Source of the DNA: Aeromicrobium ginsengisoli
GTDB taxonomy: Bacteria; Actinomycetota; Actinomycetes; Propionibacteriales; Nocardioidaceae
DNA: 64,000 bases
NCBI RefSeq assembly: GCF_004134905.2
Contig: NZ_SDPQ02000003.1
Location: 1 to 64,000, forward strand
Direction: 5' to 3'
Shown here: positions 14,734 to 24,220 of the stretch, piece after piece
Layout: every line of letters begins with the position of its first letter
How positions within the stretch are numbered: the first letter of the stretch is position 1
The notes under the pieces: generated by a model
What the model was told of the DNA's origin: nothing
Database searches by the model: none
Seen by the model: the letters and a program-made list of their open reading frames with translations, nothing else
Program-made: the position numbers and the translations under genes

Positions 14734-15620
14734 TGCGCCTCATAACTCGGGCGCCACTGCAGCAGCACCCGCTCGAGAATGCGGACGAACTGGTCGGCCA
14801 AGAGCCCGATCACGGCATAGATCACGAGCCCGAGGAAGACCTGGTCGGTGCGCAGGTAGGTCTGCGCGCGGTTGATCAGGTAGCCGATCCCGGCGTTGGC
14901 GTTGACGGTCTCCGCCGCCACGAGCCCCAGCACGCTGTACGCCAGCGAGAACCGCAACCCGACGAGGAATCCGGGCAGCGCACCGGGCAGCAGCACCCGG
15001 CTGATCAGTCGCGCTCGACCGACGCCCGCAGCCCTGGCCATCTCGATCAGGCGTTGGTCGACGCCGCGGATCGCCGCGAACAGGTTGAGGTACATCGGCA
15101 CGCCGGCACCGAACGAGATCAGCAGCACCTTGGTCAGCTCGTCGATGCCGAACCAGACGATCATCAGCGGCAGCACCGCCAGCAGCGGGATCGTGTGAAC
15201 GATCTGCACGACGCCGTTGAACAGGTACTCCCCCGACCGCAGCAGACCGGCGATGATGCCCGTCGTGATGCCGATCGTCAGGCCTATCGCCAGCCCGATC
15301 CCGACCCGTCGCAGCGACGTCGTGAGGTCGGTGCCGAGCTCGCCGATCTTCCAGAGGTCGATTCCAGCCTGGACGATCGCCGTCGGCGCCGGCGCGATCT
15401 TCTCGGGCAGCCAGCCGAGCTCGCTGGTCACCTGCCAGAGCACCAGGATCGCGACGGGCGTCGTGTAGATCCCGAGCGGCCAGCGCACGCGGCGGCGCAG
15501 GCGGGTCAGCCGGCTGCCGTCGCGCCCGGCCGGTGCGGTGAACGTCTCGGTCGCCCGCTCGCGCGGGGCCGACACGGCACGTGGCGAACGTACGCGTGCA
15601 GGTGCGAAGCCGGTGCTCAT
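14730..15620 (-). CDS. ssuC: SsuC-like ABC transporter permease
   Basis: A 296-residue inner-membrane permease with about six transmembrane segments after a basic cytoplasmic N-terminus of about 45 residues. The EAA loop is visible as 'EMARAAGVGRARLISRVLLPGALPGFLVGLR' in outline, the standard contact site for the ATPase. I chose ATG 15620 because it overlaps the tauD-like stop (ATGA); a longer frame upstream lies antisense to conserved dioxygenase sequence. It forms the channel of the sulfonate importer. Confidence 0.9.
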   Translation of the reverse strand: MSTGFAPARVRSPRAVSAPRERATETFTAPAGRDGSRLTRLRRRVRWPLGIYTTPVAILVLWQVTSELGWLPEKIAPAPTAIVQAGIDLWKIGELGTDLTTSLRRVGIGLAIGLTIGITTGIIAGLLRSGEYLFNGVVQIVHTIPLLAVLPLMIVWFGIDELTKVLLISFGAGVPMYLNLFAAIRGVDQRLIEMARAAGVGRARLISRVLLPGALPGFLVGLRFSLAYSVLGLVAAETVNANAGIGYLINRAQTYLRTDQVFLGLVIYAVIGLLADQFVRILERVLLQWRPSYEAQ

Positions 15621-16519
15621 GCGGCCCGGCTCTCGGCGATGCTCGAGTAGTGGCTCGAATCGCCCGTGATGACGTACGACTGCGTGCCGCCGACCGACAC
15701 CGGCACGTCGCCGGCGATCGTGATGCGCTCGAGGCGGCGCGGCTGGTCGTCGTAGTTGTCGATCGCGTAGTGCTGCGTGATCCGGTTGTCGAAGATCAGC
15801 AGCTGGCCCGGCGACCACGACCAGCGCAGGATGTTCTCGGGCCGCGTGACGTACGCCTGCAGGAGGCGCAGCAGGTCACGCGACTCGGTGGCGGACAGCC
15901 CCACGAGCCGGCGGACGAAGCCGCCGATGAACAGGCCGCGTTCTCCCGTCTCCGGGTGCACGCGCACGACCGGATGGGCCGTCTCGTAGACCGTCGACGT
16001 GAACGTGTCGTTGTACGCCTTCTGGTGATCCGTCAGCGTCTCGGGCGGCACGGCGTAGTCGTAGTCGTTGGAGTGCACCGCCCACAGCCCGTCGGCGAGC
16101 TCGCGCAGCCCGGGCGGGAGGTCGTGGTAGGCGCCGGCCGCGTCAGCGATCAGCGTCTCGCCGCCGTACGGAGGCACCGTGATGCTCCGCAGCGTCGAGA
16201 TCGCCGGCGGATTGATCACGAACGTGACGTCGGTGTGCCACTGGTTGGCCTTGCTCTGGGCGCTGTCGACCGCGAGCACGGCGGCGCTGCCCTCGGCCGC
16301 GGGCACCGTCGGGTGCGCGGCGGTGAGATCGCCGAAGTAGCCGGCGATGCGCTCCTGGCCCTGTTGGTCGAGGTCGGCGCCGTCGAACACGATCGCCTTG
16401 TGCGCGTTGAGCGCCTGGCGGATCGTCGCGACCGTCTCCCGGTCGAGCGGGGCGGACAGGTCGACGCCGGTGATCTGGGCACCGATGCGGCTGGTGAGCT
16501 TGCGTACGGAGATGGTCAT
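15617..16519 (-). CDS. TauD/TfdA-family 2-oxoglutarate-dependent dioxygenase
   Basis: A 300-residue Fe(II)/2-oxoglutarate dioxygenase. The iron ligands are visible as W-H-T-D near residues 95-98 and the distal histidine in T-Q-H-Y-A near 249, followed about 12 residues later by the 2-oxoglutarate-binding arginine in R-R-L-E-R-I-T. The opening 'LTSRIGAQITGVDLSAPL' in outline is typical of taurine dioxygenases and alkylsulfatases of the AtsK type. It is the first full gene of the operon and would release sulfite or sulfate from a sulfonate or sulfate ester. Context decides for sulfur scavenging; the substrate is open. Confidence 0.88.
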   Translation of the reverse strand: MTISVRKLTSRIGAQITGVDLSAPLDRETVATIRQALNAHKAIVFDGADLDQQGQERIAGYFGDLTAAHPTVPAAEGSAAVLAVDSAQSKANQWHTDVTFVINPPAISTLRSITVPPYGGETLIADAAGAYHDLPPGLRELADGLWAVHSNDYDYAVPPETLTDHQKAYNDTFTSTVYETAHPVVRVHPETGERGLFIGGFVRRLVGLSATESRDLLRLLQAYVTRPENILRWSWSPGQLLIFDNRITQHYAIDNYDDQPRRLERITIAGDVPVSVGGTQSYVITGDSSHYSSIAESRAA

Positions 16520-16570
16520 GCGAGTTCCTTCGATGGACGTACGGACGTGCGGGACTTGGCGGAGCGCTGG

Positions 16571-16645
16571 TCAGCGACAGGTCGCGCTGTGGGTCCGCAT
16601 CAGGTCGACCGCAAGGCGGGCGACGAGCCGAGTCATCGAGTTCAT
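16571..16645 (-). CDS. Leader mini-peptide ending in THSATCR
   Basis: A 24-codon ORF from ATG 16645 to TGA. The peptide begins M-N-S-M-T-R-L and ends V-D-L-M-R-T-H-S-A-T-C-R. This is the form of the 'putative leader peptides' found before sulfur-assimilation genes in actinobacteria, where ribosome stalling at the C-terminal cysteine reports cysteine supply. It lies 51 bases upstream of the tauD-like start on the same strand. A -10-like TAGCGT ends exactly 7 bases before the ATG, so the transcript is probably leaderless. Function is inferred from position and the C-terminal cysteine. Confidence 0.75.
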   Translation of the reverse strand: MNSMTRLVARLAVDLMRTHSATCR

Positions 16646-16652
16646 GCCGATG

Positions 16653-16680
16653 ACGCTAGGGCCGCGAAAGCGCAGGTCAT
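16653..16680 (-). promoter_or_regulatory. Promoter of the tauD-ssuCBA operon (leaderless)
   Basis: On the minus strand ATGACC (16675-16680) and TAGCGT (16653-16658) form -35/-10 elements with a 16-base spacer. Seven bases separate the -10 from the mini-ORF ATG, so the first transcribed base is predicted to be at or next to the A of ATG. The -10 is imperfect, consistent with a regulated promoter. Confidence 0.55.
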
Positions 16681-16863
16681 GGGCCATTTCGAGCCTTGGA
16701 ATGCCTCCGCGCCGACGGCCGCCGTGTGCTACTCGCGCCCACCCGCGCGAAGCACAGTTTCCGCCCTTCCCGGCCGGGTCTCAGGACGTGAGCGACGTCG
16801 AGAACTGTCTCCAAACCACGTAACAGTGGGCGGGGGTCTGCCGTCCCCATGGACCAACAGACG

Positions 16864-16909
16864 TGCGTCGCACCTTCTGCGACCCGTGGGTCTCAGAAGG
16901 TACGACGCA
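16864..16909. terminator. Long hairpin at the end of the 12-gene sulfur operon
   Basis: TGCGTCGCACCTTCTG (16864-16879) pairs with CAGAAGGTACGACGCA (16894-16909), 15 of 16 positions, and the loop contains GACCC-GT-GGGTC. It starts 9 bases after the flavin reductase stop. It is a likely operon terminator, though it lacks a T-run and is larger than usual; CAGAAGGT occurs again across the stop codon at 16919-16926. Confidence 0.65.
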
Positions 16910-16917
16910 AGGTGAGC

Positions 16918-17409
16918 TCAGAAGGTCTTGTGGGTTCCGAACGCTCGCTGCCAGTACGTCAGCGGAGCGTGGGCGTACGTGTCGGCCGCCTCGACCCGGC
17001 CCAGCACCAGCGTGTGGTCGCCGGCCTCGATCAGCTGCGTCACCGCCATCGCCACCCACGCGTGCCGGTCCACGAGCGCCGGGGCACCGTCCTCGGGCCG
17101 CCACGGGATGTCCGCGAACTTGTCGGGGCCCGAGCGGGCAAAGCGCAGCGCGATCTGGTCCTGGTGCGCGGCCAGCACGTTGACGCCGACGACCGACTCG
17201 ATGCGCAACGCCGCCAACAGCGACGAGCGATTGTCGAGCGACACCAGCAGCATCGGCGGCTCCATCGACAGTGACGCGAACGCGCTGACCGTCGAGCCCA
17301 TGGGTTCGCCATCACCGAACGTCGTCACGACCGACACCGCCGCAGCGACATTGCCCATCGCGGACCGGAACGACTTCTGCAGGACCTCGTCGTCGATCTC
17401 GGCGCTCAT
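16918..17409 (-). CDS. Flavin reductase domain protein
   Basis: A 163-residue flavin reductase-like protein (split-barrel FMN-binding fold, DIM6/NtaB type). The core reads 'VAAAVSVVTTFGDGEPMGSTVSAFASLSMEPP' in outline, followed by L-V-S-L-D-N-R-S-S and the F-A-R-S-G-P-D-K-F substrate-side loop. It would supply free reduced flavin to the SsuD-, SfnB- and NtaA-type enzymes of the cluster. The start ATG 17409 overlaps the upstream FMN-reductase stop by 4 bases; the longer in-frame extension is antisense-like. It is last in the operon, right before the long hairpin. Confidence 0.9.
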   Translation of the reverse strand: MSAEIDDEVLQKSFRSAMGNVAAAVSVVTTFGDGEPMGSTVSAFASLSMEPPMLLVSLDNRSSLLAALRIESVVGVNVLAAHQDQIALRFARSGPDKFADIPWRPEDGAPALVDRHAWVAMAVTQLIEAGDHTLVLGRVEAADTYAHAPLTYWQRAFGTHKTF

Positions 17410-17903
17410 GCCCTCACCCCCACCGCAGCGCGGACGACCGGCGCCCACCGCGCCAACCACGCCTGCTCGACGTCATCGGGCTGCGGTGCACTGTCGATCA
17501 AGTAGAGCGCCGGCGCCGGGACGGTGGCGCCGACCTCGACCAGCACGGGCTTGAGGTGCAGCTCCGCCGCCAGGTGGTGGGCGGGACCGGCCCCCAGCAT
17601 CAGCGGTATGCCGACGACACCCTCGAGGCCCGTGCCGCCGGGGAGCTGGTCGAGGAACAGCTTGAGCAGCCCGGTGTACGTGGCCTTGAACGTCGGCGAC
17701 GCGAAGATCGCCACGTCGCTCGAGGCCACCGCCTTGACCGCGGCCGACACCTCGGGATCACCCCAGCCCAGCAGGCCGGGACCCAGGTCGACGAGGTCGC
17801 ACGCCGTCACCTCGGTCGCATCGAGACCCGCGGCGAGACGCTGGGCGGCGTCCCAGGTCCGCGATCGGGCTTTCGGGTTGCCCACGACGATCGACACGTG
17901 CAT
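17406..17903 (-). CDS. NADPH-dependent FMN reductase (SsuE/MsuE-like)
   Basis: A 165-residue flavodoxin-fold reductase. The N-terminal 'VSIVVGNPKARSRTWDAA' in outline is the phosphate-binding loop and S-P-T-F-K-A-T-Y-T-G-L-L-K-L-F-L-D is the SsuE-type flavin loop. It reduces FMN with NAD(P)H for the two-component sulfonate monooxygenases. It overlaps the second flavin reductase by 4 bases and follows the GlcD-like gene after 27 bases. Two structurally unrelated flavin reductases in one operon suggest that different monooxygenases are served, or that one reduces FAD and the other FMN; this split is inference. Confidence 0.88.
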   Translation of the reverse strand: MHVSIVVGNPKARSRTWDAAQRLAAGLDATEVTACDLVDLGPGLLGWGDPEVSAAVKAVASSDVAIFASPTFKATYTGLLKLFLDQLPGGTGLEGVVGIPLMLGAGPAHHLAAELHLKPVLVEVGATVPAPALYLIDSAPQPDDVEQAWLARWAPVVRAAVGVRA

Positions 17904-17930
17904 GAAGGATTCAGCTCCTCGGTGGATGGT

Positions 17931-19286
17931 TCAGATGGCCTTGCCGGGGTTGAGGATCCCGGCCGGGTCGAACAATGACTTGATGGCGCGCTGCAGCCCG
18001 TCGACCACACCGCCGACTTCCTGGGCGACCCAGTCGCGCTTGAGCAGGCCGACACCGTGCTCGCCGGTCAGCGTTCCGCCGAGGCTCAGCGCGAGCGCGA
18101 AGATCCGGTCGACCGCCTCGATCGCGTACGCCGGCAGCTCATCGCCGTCGACGACGAGGATCGGGTGGACGTTGCCGTCGCCCGCGTGCGCGAACACGAA
18201 GATGCGCGCGCCGGTCTCGTCGGCGATCGCGTGGATGCCGCGGATCGCCTCGGCGAGCCGCGACGGCGGCACCGCGATGTCCTCGATGACGACTCGGCCG
18301 ATGCGCTCGAGCGCCGGCAGCGCCTGCCGGCGAGCGGTCATGAGCCGGGCGCTCTCGACGGGATCATCGGACGTCTCGACGTATGTCGCCAGCGGCGCCA
18401 GCACCTCGGCGATGACGTCGGCCTCGATCGCGGCGGCGTGGCCGTCGGTCTGTGCGAGCAGGAATGCCGCGCCGTTGGCCCGCAGCCGGGTGTCCTCGAG
18501 CGCGTCGATCGCCGCCAAGGTGGGGCCGTCGACTATCTCCAGGACCACCGGGCGTACGCCCGATGAACGGACCGCGATCGCGGCCGCTGCGGCCTCGTCG
18601 ATGCCGGCGAAGTAGGCCGCGACGGTGCTGGTGGCGACCGGGCGGGGCAGGAGCCGCAGCGTGGCGCGGACGACGACGCCGAGCGTGCCCTCCGAGCCGA
18701 CGAGCAGGCCGAGCAGGTCGTAGCCGGTCACGCGTTTGAGCGTCTCGCGGCCGACCGTGACGAGCCGGCCGTCGGCCAGCACGACGTCGAGCGACAGCAC
18801 GGCGTCGCGCGTCACGCCGTACTTGGCGCCCCGCAACCCGCCGGCGTTGGTCGCGATGTTGCCGCCGATCGTCGAGATGCCGACGCTGCCGGGATCGGGG
18901 GCGTAGAACAGGCCATGGGCTCCGGCCGCTGCGTCGAGATCGGCCGTGATGACGCCGGGCTCGACGACCGCGACCTGGTCGTCGGCCCGGACCTCGACGA
19001 TCCGGTCGAGCCGAGAGAGGTCGAGCACGATGCTGCCGCTGCCCGCGACGGCACCGCCCGCGACGCCGCTGCCGGCACCACGTGGCACGACGGCGATGCC
19101 GTGCTGGTGGGCGAACCGCAGTGTCGCCTGCACCTGCTCGACCGAGCCGGCGCGCACGACGATCGCCGCGGGACCAATCGGTGAGCCCGAGCGGTCCCGG
19201 CTCGCCGACTCGACGTCGGCCGGCACGACCGACCAGTCGTCCAGGTCCGCGACGAGGTCGTCGAGAGAGAAGGTGGCAACGCTCAT
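17931..19286 (-). CDS. FAD-linked oxidase, GlcD/D-lactate dehydrogenase type
   Basis: A 451-residue FAD-binding PCMH protein with C-terminal FAD-oxidase domain. The FAD site is visible as 'VPRGAGSGVAGGAV' in outline and G-G-N-I-A-T-N-A-G-G-L-R-G-A-K-Y-G; the C-terminus has F-A-H-A-G-D-G-N-V-H-P and G-G-T-L-T-G-E-H-G-V-G, hallmarks of glycolate/2-hydroxyacid dehydrogenases. In the sulfur operon it might oxidise a hydroxy-acid left after C-S cleavage, or a hydroxysulfonate itself. ATG 19286 overlaps the rhodanese stop by 4 bases and fits the family start. The function in sulfur use is inferred from operon membership. Confidence 0.88.
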   Translation of the reverse strand: MSVATFSLDDLVADLDDWSVVPADVESASRDRSGSPIGPAAIVVRAGSVEQVQATLRFAHQHGIAVVPRGAGSGVAGGAVAGSGSIVLDLSRLDRIVEVRADDQVAVVEPGVITADLDAAAGAHGLFYAPDPGSVGISTIGGNIATNAGGLRGAKYGVTRDAVLSLDVVLADGRLVTVGRETLKRVTGYDLLGLLVGSEGTLGVVVRATLRLLPRPVATSTVAAYFAGIDEAAAAAIAVRSSGVRPVVLEIVDGPTLAAIDALEDTRLRANGAAFLLAQTDGHAAAIEADVIAEVLAPLATYVETSDDPVESARLMTARRQALPALERIGRVVIEDIAVPPSRLAEAIRGIHAIADETGARIFVFAHAGDGNVHPILVVDGDELPAYAIEAVDRIFALALSLGGTLTGEHGVGLLKRDWVAQEVGGVVDGLQRAIKSLFDPAGILNPGKAI

Positions 19287-19666
19287 GCGTCGGGATCCGT
19301 CGCCGGCGTCGTGGCGAGGCCGGCGTCCTTCCAGGCCGCGAAGCCGCCGTCGACATGCACGACGTTGCTGAAGCCCCACTCGACGAGCTGGTCGGCAACG
19401 GGGCCCGAGCCGTTGATCGAGCCGCAGATCACGACGACCGGGCGGGCATCCTCACGGTCGGCGAACGCCTCGGCGAGCGCCGGCTTGTCGACGATCTCGG
19501 CCTGCGGAAGCCCGCCGGTGCGTGCGCGGAAGCCCTCACTGCGTACGTCGATGAATCGCGCGCCACCGTCGACCGCCGCAGCGGCGATGGCGGGGCTGAC
19601 GAGCACGGCGGAATGCGTGGTCCGGGGTGCGGCGGGCAGGTCGCAGGCGGTCGTGGTCTCGGTCAT
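19283..19666 (-). CDS. Rhodanese-like sulfurtransferase domain protein
   Basis: A single-domain rhodanese of 127 residues. The active-site loop reads V-V-I-C-G-S-I-N-G-S-G, with the catalytic cysteine near residue 81, and the flanking 'ARFIDVRSEGF' and 'GFSNVVHVDGGFAAW' in outline are family hallmarks. It would carry persulfide sulfur or detoxify a thiolic intermediate. ATG 19666 is the best start; the longer frame upstream is without domain similarity. It sits between the ketopantoate-reductase-like gene and the GlcD-like oxidase. With the SseA-like protein it is the second sulfurtransferase in this operon. Confidence 0.85.
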   Translation of the reverse strand: MTETTTACDLPAAPRTTHSAVLVSPAIAAAAVDGGARFIDVRSEGFRARTGGLPQAEIVDKPALAEAFADREDARPVVVICGSINGSGPVADQLVEWGFSNVVHVDGGFAAWKDAGLATTPATDPDA

Positions 19667-19686
19667 GATGGTGGTCCTTCCGGTGG

Positions 19687-20669
19687 TCAGATGGGTTGCA
19701 GGGCGGGGTCGAGCAGGAGGCGTACGTCGATCGGTTCGGTCGAGCCACCGGCGGCGGCTCGCGCCCCGAGCGCTCGCTGGAGGGTCTCGTTGACGGGTGT
19801 CGGTACGCCGTGGAGCCGGCCGAGCAGCACGATCTCGCCGTTGAGGTAGTCGACCTCCGAGCCGGCGCCGCGGGCAAAGCTCTGCCACGTCGAGCGGCGA
19901 TGCTCATGGCCCGGCACCGTGCCGATGTCGAGGGCCGGCACGGTCGCCACCGCCGTCGCCGGGTCGACCACGTCGATCGAGGCGGCGAGGAAGACGCTGT
20001 CGAGCTCGGCGACCAGCAGCGCCGCCGCCTGCGCGACGTCGTCGGCGGACCCGGCGAACAGGTCGAGGCCGTTCGTGATGTTGCCGCGCAGCTTGTGCGC
20101 CTTCCAGCCGGCGATGTCGTCGACGGCGGTCGCCGCGAACCGGGCCGCGCGCAGGTCCGCGGCGATCTGCTCGGCGCGCTCGTCGGTGCCGGAGTGGTGC
20201 CGGCCCAGCCAGATGATCCCGACCGTCGGCCAGCTCGGACTCACGACCTCGCCGGGGCTGAGGTGGCTCGCGGCGATCCATGCCGTCGCGGCGTAGACCT
20301 CGCCGAACCGGCGCAGCACGGCCTCCTCGGTCGCCAGCCCGTTCTGCAGCGTGACGACCGGCAGGTCGGCGGCGACTCCCCCGCCCTCGACAGGCAGCCA
20401 CGACCAGGTCTGGAGGACGGCTTCGACGTCTTGCGTCTTGACCCCCAGGACCAGCAGGTCGTCGGGCCGCAGGCTGGCCTCGTCCGGACCCGACGCGACG
20501 GGCACACGTACGACATCGGTGCCCTCGGGCCGGCGGATCCGCAGGCCTCCGGCGCGGATGGCCTCGCCGTTGGCGCCTCTGGCCACGAGCAACGACTCGA
20601 TGCCGCTGGTGTGCAGCTCGGCCGCGAGCAGCCCGCCGAGCGCGCCTGCGCCGATCACGACATACCTCG

Positions 20670-20673
<4 letters not shown>
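19687..20673 (-). CDS. Ketopantoate reductase family oxidoreductase
   Basis: A 328-residue NADP-dependent reductase of the PanE/ApbA family. The N-terminal Rossmann motif is G-A-G-A-L-G-G-L, then T-L-Q-N-G-L-A-T-E, and the catalytic lysine is in the A-G-W-K-A-H-K-L-R-G-N block of the C-terminal helical domain. It overlaps the ABC ATPase by 4 bases. Placement in a sulfur operon makes a pantothenate role unlikely; it probably reduces or oxidises a 2-keto/2-hydroxy acid with a sulfur substituent. Substrate unknown. Confidence 0.85.
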
Positions 20674-22321
<1,648 letters not shown>

Positions 22322-22331
<10 letters not shown>

Positions 22332-23224
22332 CTCTGGAGCTCCTCGAACGTCTTGCCGATGTGGTTGAGGGCGTACACGGCCGCACCGACCGCGAGGCCG
22401 GGCAGCAAGGTCAGCCACGGTGAGGTCACGAGGTACGTACGACCGGCCGCGACGAGCGAGCCCCACTCGGCCTCGGGCGGCGGCGCACCGAAGCCCAGGA
22501 ACGACAGCGACGAGACCGCCAGGATCGCGGTGCCGAAGTCGAGGACCGCGAGCACCGCGACGGGCCCCCATGAGTTGGGCAGGATGTGGCGACGCAGGAC
22601 GCGCAACGGGCCGGCACCGCTGGAGCGGGCGGCCTCGACGTACGGGAGCGTCTTGACCCGCAGCACCTCGGCGCGGGTGACCCGGGCGAATCCGGGAGTC
22701 AGGCCCACGCCGACGGCGATCGCCACGTTGACGGTGCCGAAGCCGAGTGCCGTGACGATCGCCAGCGCCAGCAGCAGCGCCGGGATCGCCAGTAGCACGT
22801 CCACGAACCGCATCAGCAGGCTGTCGGCCCAACCGCCGGCGTACCCCGAGACCACGCCGATGGTCAGGCCGGCGACGACCGCGAGGCCGACGGAGATCGC
22901 GGTGGCCTCGACCGAGAGCGCGCTGCCGTGCACCATGCGGGTGAACAGGTCGCGGCCGAGCTCGTCGGTGCCGAACAGGTGATGCAGGCTCGGCGCGAGG
23001 AACTTGTCCTTCGGCTCGGTCTGCGTCGGGTCACCGGACGCGAACAGTCGCGGGGCGATCGCGCTCAGGATGACCAGCACGACGTACGCGACGGCGATCA
23101 GGAATCCGGGTCGGCGCAGCAGCGCGTGGGCGGTCTGGCGCGTACGACTCGACGTCTCGTCGCGATCCGCCGTCGGCGGTGCGGGCGTGATAGGCCGGAC
23201 GAGCTCGGCATCGGCGAGCGTCAT
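22322..23224 (-). CDS. DppC-like ABC transporter permease
   Basis: A 300-residue permease with a cytoplasmic N-terminal tail of about 40 residues and six predicted transmembrane segments. The family signature 'FGTDELGRDLFTRMVHGSALSV' in outline and the EAA loop 'YVEAARSSGAGPLRVLRRHILPNSWGP' in outline are clear. It pairs with the DppB-like permease (4-base overlap) to form the channel for a compound brought by the SBP_bac_5 lipoprotein. In this operon the cargo is probably a larger organosulfur compound rather than a dipeptide. Confidence 0.92.
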
Positions 23225-24195
23225 GCCGCCACCTCCAGGGGTGCGAGCGAACGGGACGAGGTGGGCTGCAGGACACGGGGATCCAGCAGCGGATAGATCA
23301 GGTCGACGACGAGGTTGACGACGACGAAGACACCGGCGGCGAGCACGACGATCCCCTGCACCAGCGGGATGTCCTGCGCGAGCACCGCCTGCTGGGCGAG
23401 CCGGCCGATGCCGAGGCGGGAAAACACCGTCTCGGCGACGACGGCGTTCGTGACGGTCGCACCGACCAGCACGCCGAGGATCGTCAGCGCCGGGAGGCTT
23501 GCGTTCTTGAGCGCGTGCTTGGTGTGGATCGTGAGCCGCGACAGCCCCTTGGCCCGGGCTGTGGCGATGTGCGCCTGGTCGAGGGTGTCGTCGAGACCAC
23601 GGATCAGCACCTGGGCGAGGATCCCGGACGTCGGCAACGACATCGTGAGCGCCGGCAGCACGAGTGACGACACGCCACCGGAGCCCGTGGCCGGGAACCA
23701 GCCGAGCGAGAACGAGAACAGCTGGATCAGCAGCAGCCCGACCCAGAACGTCGGGAACGACACCCCGACGGCGGGCAACCGGTGCAGGAACGACCGGAGC
23801 GGCCGCCAGCCGACGTACGTCGCGAGGAACGCGAGCCCGCCGCCGATGAGGGTCGTCAGCACCAGTGCCACCGCCGTGAGGGCGATCGTCGGCGGCAGGT
23901 TCTCGGCCAGCAACGACGTGACCGACTGGCCACGCGACACCGACTGGCCGAAGTCGAGCTGGAACGCGTCGACGAGGTGGTGCCAGTACTGCACGACGAT
24001 CGGGTCGTCGAACCCGTACGCCGCCTGGATCTTGGCGACCTGGTCCGCCGACGGGCGCCCGGTCCCGCCTGCTTGGTTGAGCAGGATCGAGACCGGGTCG
24101 CTCGGCAGCGCATAGAGGACGACGAACGTCACGGTGTAGGCCGCCCAGAGGACCGCGATCGCCTGCGCGACGCGCCTGGCCGTGTACTGCACCAT
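23221..24195 (-). CDS. DppB-like ABC transporter permease
   Basis: A 324-residue permease of the oligopeptide/nickel type: N-terminal 'VQYTARRVAQAIAVLWAAYTVTF' is the first membrane segment, then an extracellular domain containing A-A-Y-G-F-D-D-P-I-V-V-Q-Y and five more segments with the EAA-type loop near 'ARAKGLSRLTIHTKHALKNA' in outline. ATG 24195 is preferred over longer frames because the family starts there. It lies 25 bases after the binding-protein gene and overlaps the DppC-like gene. Confidence 0.9.
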   Translation of the reverse strand: MVQYTARRVAQAIAVLWAAYTVTFVVLYALPSDPVSILLNQAGGTGRPSADQVAKIQAAYGFDDPIVVQYWHHLVDAFQLDFGQSVSRGQSVTSLLAENLPPTIALTAVALVLTTLIGGGLAFLATYVGWRPLRSFLHRLPAVGVSFPTFWVGLLLIQLFSFSLGWFPATGSGGVSSLVLPALTMSLPTSGILAQVLIRGLDDTLDQAHIATARAKGLSRLTIHTKHALKNASLPALTILGVLVGATVTNAVVAETVFSRLGIGRLAQQAVLAQDIPLVQGIVVLAAGVFVVVNLVVDLIYPLLDPRVLQPTSSRSLAPLEVAA

Positions 24196-24220
24196 GTCGT
24201 CTCCTCCTTCGTCCGTCGGG

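Larger units (their letters stand above)
16520..16917. other. 398-base intergenic region between two sulfur operons
   Basis: The region holds, in minus-strand order, the end hairpin of the upstream 12-gene operon (16864-16909), a spacer of about 200 bases without clear genes, then a promoter and a Cys-containing mini-ORF leading to the tauD-like gene. No other gene is supported here. Confidence 0.7.

Noticed and set aside
15621..15818. Longer start for the SsuC-like permease
   Set aside because: This stretch lies inside the conserved TauD-like coding region in another frame; the ATGA overlap at 15617-15620 supports ATG 15620.
22332..22832. N-terminal extension of the double ABC ATPase
   Set aside because: The upstream part overlaps the DppC-like permease in another frame and is Arg/Gly-rich noise; the ATPase starts naturally at ATG 22331.
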